Of a stretch of 64,000 bases of DNA, positions 56,394 through 64,000 are shown in pieces; position 1 is the stretch's first letter, and every line of letters begins with the position of its first letter. Under the pieces are notes generated by a model. It was not told the origin of the DNA, made no database searches, and worked only from the letters and a program-made list of their open reading frames with translations. The stretch lies in assembly GCF_009730915.1 (NCBI RefSeq), contig NC_052474.1:7537501-7601500 (forward strand), given 5' to 3'. The translations under genes were made by a program, and so were the position numbers. Source of the stretch: Dioscorea cayenensis subsp. rotundata. Lineage: Eukaryota > Streptophyta > Magnoliopsida > Dioscoreales > Dioscoreaceae.

Positions 56394-58405
56394 TTGATAG
56401 GTTAGAATGGCTTCATGTTGTGTGTAAAGTTAGGTTCTATACATATTGATAATATATATTGCTTTTTATTATAAGGAAGCAGAGTTTTGTAAATAGAAAT
56501 TCTACTGAATTTTGATGATGGATATCAGTTCTCTTCTAAAAATATGCAATTAATGTGTTGCATAACCTCACCTCTTGCTGGCTAGTTACTTGTATTTCTC
56601 AAGCTTGTAGTAAATCAATTAAGAGACTGAGATGATTTTCTTCCAAACTATCAAGTTTATGGTTTAAGCTTAATATTGTGCAAAATACTTTTGTTGTAAT
56701 TGTAGCTTTCTGGATCAAGATCTCTATTATTCTAGTTTGGAAAAACTTTCATCCATTTTACAGGCACTAGCATATGTGTGTTAGGTTGGTTGACCGTCCC
56801 ATATTCTTCCAAGTTCTTTCTTTATTTTTTTTCTTTTATTTATTTTTTTGTTTAGTTATCTTTGTCTGATTAAGGACTATGTGCATGGTGTGTGTCTGAT
56901 TTAGTGTCTAAGTAGCCAGCTTGGTTTGAACAATAGTTATTGTTTTTATTTGAGCTTAATTTGGAATCTAAGCCAAAGTGTAATGTTTATGTTTAGGGCC
57001 TTTGCTCAAGTTCTGATTTTAGTGTTTGAGTGGATTATATAGCTTGGGGATTTTTTCAGGTAAGTAAACCACATATAAATCTGTATATATCTGTATATGC
57101 AAATTTCTGATTCATAATTATTTAATTAATTCAAGTTTTTACTGTTTAAAAAAAACATTCTTATACTATTCATAATTCATGTTCTGACTTTTGTGCCTAT
57201 CTTTTAAATTCAGAACTTATGGATTTTCATTTAATTATTTATCTTTGAGATTATAATGTTGTGCTTAGATACGGATTACTATAAGTTTAGCTTGTATTCT
57301 ATTTTGTTTTAACCTTGTGAAATATTTAATTGTTTGGAAATCATTATTTTAGTTATAATTATAAACTCAACTATTTGATCACTTGTATATGTAATCAGTT
57401 ATCTGATTAATTATTTGTGTTATTAACTATACTTATTTAATTAATTGATCATTTGCTTTGTTTTACGGATTAATGTATAAAAATATTGCTACTTTTTTTT
57501 ATTGGTTGTTAAATGTATTATTGTTTAGAATAATTGATTATTTTTATTAGAAAAAGGGATCATTGAATTTTGGTATTATTGCGTTGACAATAATTTTGGA
57601 CCCAACATATTGTTGCTATAGAAACTCATAGTCCCCAAGTAACTGTGCAATAAGCATGTTACTGGGGGTTAAACACTGATTGTGTCAACATGTACTTCTG
57701 ATATAGAAACTGCAGTTTCGCACCGTTCTGTAGGTCAAAAATAACATCGTCTGATATTCTGGCTCGGGTCATCGAGGGTAAACATATGAGCTCTGGAATC
57801 TAACTCAGGTCACCGAGTTTAAACAAATGAATTCTGATATTTTGTTTTGGCATTAGTTGTTTGGGGGACTTATATGCTCGTTATTTTGGTAAATTAAATA
57901 TGTTTGGAATTATTTCTGATTTCTGGGTTTCATTTTGATATTTATTTCATTATGTTACACTTTGTATGTTTTTAAAATTATTGAATTTTTTGTGATCATG
58001 ATATTTTTAGTGGTTGCTTATTGGGCTCCCAAGCTCATTAAGTTGTTCTCTTTCCTTTTCAAATTAGGAGTAGGGTTGGATGGTGAACAGCTTAGCGAGG
58101 TTGTTGAGCAAGTCGCCGTCTAGTTCTTAATAAGTTAATAAACTCTCTTTGTTGTGGGTGTAGATCTTCTTGTCTTTTGTTTAATTGTCATGTCAAAAAC
58201 TTGTTATTTGTTTTCGTTGAATTTCTAACATTGTGACTCTCCTTTGCTTTTGAAGTTAGTGTCTCTGTTAAATGTTGTTTTTATAGTGTGAAACAGGTAT
58301 TGAGGCCTTGCGTGCTTACTTGGTTACGTCCTTGTAGGTATACTGGTGTTTGTCAATACTTCGGGTTCGGGGCGTGATAAATCTAAGTAACACCACATAT
58401 AAATG

Positions 58406-58461
<56 letters not shown>

Positions 58462-59572
58462 CTGATTATCAACAATCTTGAATTTAATTAAATTCTTTTA
58501 AAGCTTGCTTATATAATATTAAAAAGCTTGTTGGGCTTTGATCCAGTTTCTGTTATTATATACTTGTTAAATTTTTGACTTACTTTTATTTCCTTGAAAC
58601 ATTAATTCCCACATTTTGATCATATATGTTATTCTTTGAACTATTATGTTTGTAAATTGTTTTGAATATAACTGGATTATTTTTACTATAAACAAATGGG
58701 ATCATGCATATGTTTGTATGTTTGGTCTACAAATTATTCGAAATTTTGCTCGCCTCGACCTATCTCGAAATTGTCCGTCGAAATTTCGAAATTATGTTTT
58801 ATTTTTGGATAACAAATTTATTTTGATATAAATATGTTTAGTCTCCATTTAACTAGGCAATAACCCTGCCATTGGGGGTTAAACACTAACCATGTCGATA
58901 TGAAACTCTGACTTTATTAAGAAACTATAGTTTCACACCATTCCGTCGTTGAAGAATAACGGTCTCTGATATTTTGGCTTGGGTCACCTAGGGTACACAA
59001 ATGAGCTTTGATATTTTGGCTCAGGTCACCAATGGTAAACAAATTATCTCTATTATTTTGTTTTGGCCATAGTGATTTGAAAACATATATTTCTATCTGC
59101 TATGAAATTGTATTTTGTTGAACCACTTTGATTTCATGAACTATAATTTTGATAAATATTTGTAATATTTGATATGATTAATTTTTTATTTTGAATTTTT
59201 GGAAATTTTTTATGATCCCAATTAGTTTTAGTGGGTTACTTATTGGACTGTGAAGCTCATAATTTGTTGTTAATTTTTCAGATAAGGAGTAAATAGTTCG
59301 TCTAGCAACTTACTTGGCTAGTGAGAGCTTGTGTTCCCTTTTAATTGAGTTGTCTTTATATTTGTATCGGTATGTGAATTTTGTTTTAGGAAAAAAACTT
59401 CTTTGTATTTGAATTTTTTATATTCATTTAGTATTTGAAGTTATAATTTTGAGGTTATACTTTTGTTGGGAGAACAGTTCTAAGGACTTGCATTCTTACT
59501 GGGTTCTATCCCATGGGTGTGCGGGCATTTGTCGACGCACATGGTCCGACGAGCCGAGTTTGTGGTGTGACA
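55780..59572 (-). mobile_element. Probable solo LTR (Gypsy-like), 3.8 kb
   Basis: On the minus strand it starts TGTCACACCACAAACTCG and ends GGGGCCCACA, that is TG...CA. The flanking 5-mers AATAT and ATTAT differ at one base. Many plant Gypsy LTRs begin TGTCACGCCCCGAACCC, and the internal duplicate end near 58360-58379 reads GGGTTCGGGGCGTGAT on the plus strand, matching that form. There is no coding sequence inside. It contains a 1.2-1.3 kb tandem duplication. Confidence 0.45.
57061..59572. repeat. Diverged 1.2-1.3 kb tandem duplication inside the LTR
   Basis: Copy 1 is 57061-58383 and copy 2 is 58384-59572. Both start TAAGTAA..CCACATATAAAT and share a GGGGGTTAAACACT block (57665 and 58875), a GAAACT..AGTTTC.CACC block (57708 and 58922), a GATATT.TGGCT block (57756 and 58970), a GGGTTACTTATTGG-like block (58012 and 59233), and a GGGGCGTGA/GTGGTGTGA end. 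Confidence 0.7.
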
Positions 59573-59612
<40 letters not shown>

Positions 59613-59959
59613 GTATTATTAGTATATTAGTATTTATGTTCATATTAGTATTAATATATTAGTATTCATGTTAGTATTAGTATTAGTATTAGTGTTAGTA
59701 TTGCTAATATAATAACTCAAAGAATGTCCATTTTAGTAATTTGACATAAAACCTTATCGTCTATTACCTTCAACCCAAACATTAGAAGATGTGATAACCT
59801 CAATTTACCTTAACTTAGCCCCAAATAAGGTATGATTTAAAAACTCCATTTCCCTTACTTTACCCTACTCTACCCTCCTTTATGAACGCCTCTTTCACCT
59901 CATCCAAGCAAAGCCTAATAAATTTAAAGTGTCAGATTAGAATTAACGCCCAAATCCTC

Positions 59960-61650
59960 CTTGGTGAGTACTTTAAACTGTTTGACTAGTCTCCTATCCA
60001 TGTCTTACCTCAGTGTCCAAATCTTGGGAAGATTGCCTCGTCCCAAGATTAGGAAAGACTTACATTAGGGATTAGGGCTAGGATCTCATCATGGAAATCC
60101 AAGCTTTTATCTAATAGACGTAGGTTTACACTCAACTTAGTCCTCACCATTTTGCCAATCTACAAGATGTCTATTTTTAGACTACTTAATTGGGTCACTA
60201 AGGAGATCGACAGAATACGCGAAGATTTTCTCTTGTTTGGGCCAAACATTGATAAGTTTTGGTGCATACTTGTTACTTGGAAGCCTCTTTGCAATCCTAA
60301 AAAGCAAGGGAAATAGAGAATCCTAAATCTTAATGATTTCAATCAGGACCTATTAGGTAAATGATGGTGGAAAATTTTGACAAAAACGGACTACTGTGTT
60401 TCCAATGTCCTCCAAATAATGGCTCCATATCCATCATGGGTTTCCTTGCTCTGATGGCATGGAATCTTGTGGAGCATCCTGATAAGCCCCAATTGATTGC
60501 ATCCTCCTCACCAATATTTCCATCTCTTTCAACTTGGTCCAAAATATGAAGTTTCCCTACACTCAGGTCATGTATTGTGCTAATTATTAGGGATAAAGCC
60601 AATACCCTATTCAGGTGAGATAGATGGGTCAATGAATGTGCACCAATGTATCTTTGGCTAGAGCTTTTCAATAATGCCAAGCAATAGATAGGTATGATCA
60701 AACATCTTATCATTTTTGCTTGCCTACACTCTTTTCAATTGACTCTATTGTTTTTTAGGTTAGCTCAAGGATATCGGCAGCCCCTCTCAATAGCAATGAC
60801 TCAAAAAGTTGGTACCTTAACTCAATTGTGCTATTTACAATTAAATTTTTCTATAAATTCTTGAGCGGTGGGACAAACATTGAATGATACACATTCAAAA
60901 GTGCCATTGTCCTTGGAAAAATAATTATCTTCACGTGGTTAACCTGAGATTATAAAAATTTTACACTTAAAAACCTTGCCTCAAGAAGATATAATAAGCT
61001 TCTAATCGCCACTTGTATCCTCTACCATGCAAAAACTGAATTAATGGACTACTTGCTTCTCTAGTGTCCCTTCGCTATACATAATTGGAGCCAATATGGG
61101 CGCCTTTTTGGGATTGCTCAGCTTCCAAATTCTCTTAGGGATTTTAGGCATTCATCGAGAATCAACCTCCAATGTTCTCTCAAAGTGGCATGGGATTTCT
61201 TATTTAAAACAATTATTTGGAATATTTGGCTTGAGTGTAAATAAATTTTTAATCTAAATTTAAGCTAGTGAGTATTGATCTTGATAAAAATTAATCACAT
61301 ATTTTTTTTTCTTCAGGAATCTGCAACTCTTGAATTAAAAATCAAGCTCGAGGATTTACTCAGCAAAGTAAAAAAGAAGTCTAGAATTCTTGGGGTCCCA
61401 CGAAGATGAAACTAGTCATCATTATGAATTAACATTTATTTAGGAAATGTGGAGGCTGACAATGTAGAAATAGTTCCATCCACATTGGCTTGATTTCTTT
61501 TTTTTTAGCAGTCTTGTTAATATTTTTCCTGAGTTTATTGCCACATCTAGTGGCCTATTATGTTCGTTTCTTCTTACTTATCAGTATAACATTTAGAATC
61601 TCCTTCTAATATAATATGATTTATCTATTTTATTAAAAAATAAGTTAGAA
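59960..61650 (+). pseudogene. Highly decayed LINE ORF2 and 3' UTR (LINE-g)
   Basis: Only the region after the reverse transcriptase is left. The stretch IRARISSWKSKLLSNRRRFT, then IYKMSIFRLLNWVTKEIDRI at about 60075-60210, aligns with LINE-d (IRARLFSWKSRWLSLGGRLT). Remnants of the zf-RVT region (TIIWNIWLE at about 61210) follow. The 3' UTR keeps GCCAC-ATCTA-GTGGC (61540-61554) and ATGATTTATCTAT (61616-61628) before a short A run. Stops in every frame make it the oldest copy here. Confidence 0.7.
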
Positions 61651-61945
61651 TGTAGTCCATGTGACTAGAAAAAAAAAACAATAAGTGCATGGTTGGTTTT
61701 ATATTCCCTTAAATTTGTTTGCTAAAGGAAAATTGGTTTAGTTGATTGTCTAACTTTAGTCAAAGAAAATAATGTTGGCTCTTCACTTAAGTATGGAAAA
61801 AAAAATTATATCAAGAGCTAATAGGATGGTTTTCAATTAGGATTTTAAATAGAAAGAAAAGTGAAACAATCACATTAGGGTCTCATCCCTACCCTCAATC
61901 CATTTCTAAGGTCTGGACTTCTTGGATCACATTCATTATTATTAT
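61651..61945. other. Spacer between LINE-g and the Copia element
   Basis: AT-rich, ending in a short ATT tract. No gene is seen. Confidence 0.5.
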
Positions 61946-62957
61946 TGTTAGTGCAAAAGCACTTTAATTGGCATGACTTGACACCAAGTCAAGGTGACGT
62001 AGCAACCTTTATGACGTGGCATAAATAATGACATAGGAAGCATGGTGGCATAGCAAGAAGTCTTGGATTTGAGGCAAATATCTTGGGAGATCATTGGTGG
62101 AGCTATTTTCGGTATATGTTACAACTTGAAGGCAAGATCATATCAAGACCATATTTAGAGAGATTTGATTGGGGGACTAAATTTGGATGAAGCTTAATTG
62201 AAGAAATACCTATCAATGGTATGATTGAAGACTATTGAATGTATGATTTGAAGAACCTTAATAGGTATGATTGAAGACATACCTATTGTTGGTATGATTG
62301 GCATGATTTATTGAAGATCTTTCTTGGGAAGATTTGAAAGCCAAACTTGGATGAATTAAAGATCAAGTTTGGTAAGTATCGTAAAGACGTGCAAAGTCGT
62401 GCACCCCTTGCAAGGGGTCTGTGTGGTGAGGAACTGAGGAGGTAGGCTAATTGCTGGTAGTCAGGATCTTTAGATCTGGCTACATCAACTGGGACTAAGC
62501 ATGATCGGGAGGTTGATGGGTCTTGAGGTCACTTTGCAACGGAAACAGAACTAAGTCAAGTCAGCAGTTAGGGCCATGTTATAAGTTGTGTTATAACAGT
62601 AGTTACAAAAGTTAATTTTGGAAGGTTCTAAAGTTAATAGCCACAGAGATTCTAAAAGAGGTATGGGCTATTTTTGGGACAATGAGGTGTCTATATAAGC
62701 TACCTTGACTCTAAGATTGAGTGTGACACTTGAGAAGGAGAGTGTGTGGGCACTAGACAATCTAGAGAGGGTAGTGATCTATATTTCATCTCTTTTAGTG
62801 GATTGTTTATCTCGGGGCTTAGCCCCCCAAACGTAGACGAGTTGATACCCAACTGGGTTACCAATCTTGTGTGTCTTCTTTTTGTTTGGTTTGTGTGAAA
62901 AATCTATTAGTGTTTGAGTGTTCTCTAAACCCACAAACCACACCATCGGATCTAGCA
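61946..62957 (+). repeat. 5' LTR of the Copia element
   Basis: It begins TGTTAGTGCAAAAGCAC and ends ...GATCTAGCA two bases before the primer-binding site, giving about 1.0 kb with TG/CA ends. The left border is a best guess, since the 3' LTR is not in the window for comparison. Confidence 0.5.
62691..62699 (+). promoter_or_regulatory. TATA box of the Copia LTR
   Basis: CTATATAAG lies inside the LTR about 260 bases before the LTR end and is followed by A/G-rich transcribed-looking sequence. It is the likely core promoter of the element. Confidence 0.5.
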
Positions 62958-62959
62958 AG

Positions 62960-62971
62960 TGGTGTCAAAGC
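62960..62971 (+). other. Primer-binding site (initiator Met tRNA type)
   Basis: TGGTGTCAAAGC matches the usual plant Copia site TGGTATCAGAGC at 10 of 12 positions and sits two bases after the LTR end. Confidence 0.65.
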
Positions 62972-63029
62972 TTAGGTCATTGTGTTCGCTTTGGTTTCAA
63001 AGTCAGCAAGGTCCTAGAAAGTTCCATTA

Positions 63030-64000
63030 ATGGCTGGAAAAGAAGGAGCTTCCGTCACACGACCACCATTGCTCGATGGATCAAATTATCTATACTGGAA
63101 GATACGTATGAAGGCTTTCATCAAATCTCTTGATAAGAGTGAATGGGAAGCCGTGGAAGAAGGATGGTCTCCCCTATTCAAAGTTGATGAAAACATCAAT
63201 GAGACCTTGAAGATGAAGAGTAACTGAAGTCCTGGAGATATGCTCAAAGCGAATGCTAATAGAAAATCACTCAATGCTATTTTTGGAGGAATAGAAGAGA
63301 ACCAGTTCAGGTATGTTACAACATGTGATTGCGCCAAGAATGCTTGGGACATTCTACAAAGAATTCATGAAGATACAAATTTGGTGAAAATCTCCAAGCT
63401 CAAGATGTTGTCAACCATATTTGAGAATCTCAAGATGAGAGAAGAAGAGACTATCATCATATTCAACAGCAAACTGATGGACATAGCAAATCAAGCATTT
63501 CAACTCGGTAAGAAGTATTTTGATAAAATACTTGTTCAGAAAACTCTCAGATCTCTTCTAAGAAGATTTGATGCTAAAGTTGTTGCAATAGAAGAAGGAA
63601 GGGACATCACAACTATGAGACTTGATGAGTTGATGGGATCCTTACAAGCCTATGATATGAATTTGAATCCAGGTAGAAGAGAAGAAGATATAGTTATGAA
63701 AGCTGAAGCAACAAGGTCGAAAGAGTTGCAACATACTATTGTAACTGAAGACAAAGCAAAAGATATAATCAACAATCGTACTACTTTACCAACTGTGATA
63801 AAGAAAGCTGAAGTTTTCAGAAATTTCAATGCTTTTGCTAGTCCAGTTACAACCTCAATAGCAACACCTGGAGAAAGTGATTGTGAAGTGGTTACTGAAA
63901 ATGATCTTCTTCATGGGTATGAACTTATGCTAAATAAAATTGTTAAAATGTTCACACAAAACAAAAGTCTTGCAAAAGAGCTGAAAGTATGTCAAGAAAA
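63030..64000 (+). pseudogene. Copia gag (UBN2-type), 5' part, one premature stop
   Basis: Capsid-like protein of a Copia element. It starts MAGKEGASVTRPPLLDGSNY, then YWKIRMKAFIKSLD, the usual N-terminal pattern (PPLLDGSNYxYWK) of plant Copia gag proteins. The UBN2-like core continues with ANRKSLNAIF, CAKNAWDILQRIHE, KLKMLSTIFENLKMREEETI and TLRSLLRRFDAKV. A TGA at 63225-63227 lies where relatives have a Trp, in the segment before NANRKSLNAIF. After it the same frame is open to base 64000. The zinc knuckle and pol are not reached. It is either a pseudogene or a single-base error. Confidence 0.8.

Larger units (their letters stand above)
55514..59915. mobile_element. Possible MITE split by a solo LTR
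   Basis: TAA occurs at 55511-55513 and 59916-59918. The left end CTCTTGTTTGAATCC and the reverse complement of the right end GGCTTTGCTTGGATG share a CTT(T)G.TTG.AT pattern. Without the inserted LTR the element would be about 610 bp, a usual MITE size. Both inner flanks of the insertion are TTA/TAG-rich, as if one tract had been split. The imperfect ends make this tentative. Confidence 0.35.
61946..64000 (+). mobile_element. Ty1/Copia retrotransposon, 5' part (runs off the window)
   Basis: 5' LTR, primer-binding site and gag in normal order; pol and the 3' LTR must lie beyond base 64000. Gag is open to the window edge except for one stop codon, so the element looks younger than the LINEs and the MULEs. 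Confidence 0.75.

Noticed and set aside
60339..60713. 124-residue minus-strand frame
   Set aside because: Antisense to the decayed LINE-g ORF2.

Overview
This is nuclear DNA from a flowering plant, probably a monocot; a yam-like (Dioscorea) genome is my guess from the style of the transposon proteins, held with low confidence. The genes have introns, the DNA is AT-rich, (TA)n tracts are common, and transposons dominate. Bases 1-795 are an assembly gap. I find only two convincing host genes: GAR1 (7763-9841, + strand, four exons), encoding the H/ACA snoRNP core protein, and a secreted four-DUF26 cysteine-rich protein (22944-24357, + strand), whose reading frame is broken near its N-terminus by one extra C. 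A minus-strand CHX-type cation/proton antiporter relic lies at about 44663-45340.

Left third (796-20149): two copies of one Mutator-like element of the Kaonashi type, head to head on either side of GAR1. Copy A (796-5795, minus) runs into the gap. Copy B (10588 to about 20149, plus) is nearly complete. It has a MuDR-type transposase (PB1-like domain, intron, DNA-binding and MULE domains, SWIM zinc finger) facing a convergent DUF1985 plus Ulp1-like cysteine protease gene on the minus strand. Both are broken by frameshifts and stops. The non-coding parts of both copies are filled with closely spaced TTTAAAC-type motifs.

Middle and right (24.8-61.7 kb): a graveyard of L1-clade LINEs, mostly of one family and mostly on the plus strand. 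They are a nearly full-length copy at 24898-31476, a 3' tail at about 31850-32110, a truncated copy with target duplications at 32139-33424, a nearly full-length copy at about 35050-41740, an ORF2-only copy at about 48150-52110, a short copy at 52586-53371 and a decayed copy at about 59960-61650. Minus-strand LINE pieces lie at 24788-24888, 33540-34710 and about 42480-42760. The plus-strand family has ORF1 (two CCHC knuckles, then a DUF4283-like region) and ORF2 (endonuclease, reverse transcriptase, zf-RVT). Its 3' UTRs carry two small hairpins whose stems change in compensating ways between copies.

Other repeats: a 617-bp Tourist/PIF-like MITE (20419-21035), an 86-bp minisatellite (43365-43714), a roughly 50-bp minisatellite (47139-47800), and a probable 3.8-kb solo LTR (55780-59572) sitting inside a second MITE-like element. 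A Copia element (LTR from 61946, gag from 63030) runs off the right edge. I see no rRNA or CRISPR array and no new multi-gene system. The best leads are the LINE 3'-end RNA structures, the TTTAAAC arrays with the convergent protease of the MULE, and the single-base break in the DUF26 gene.
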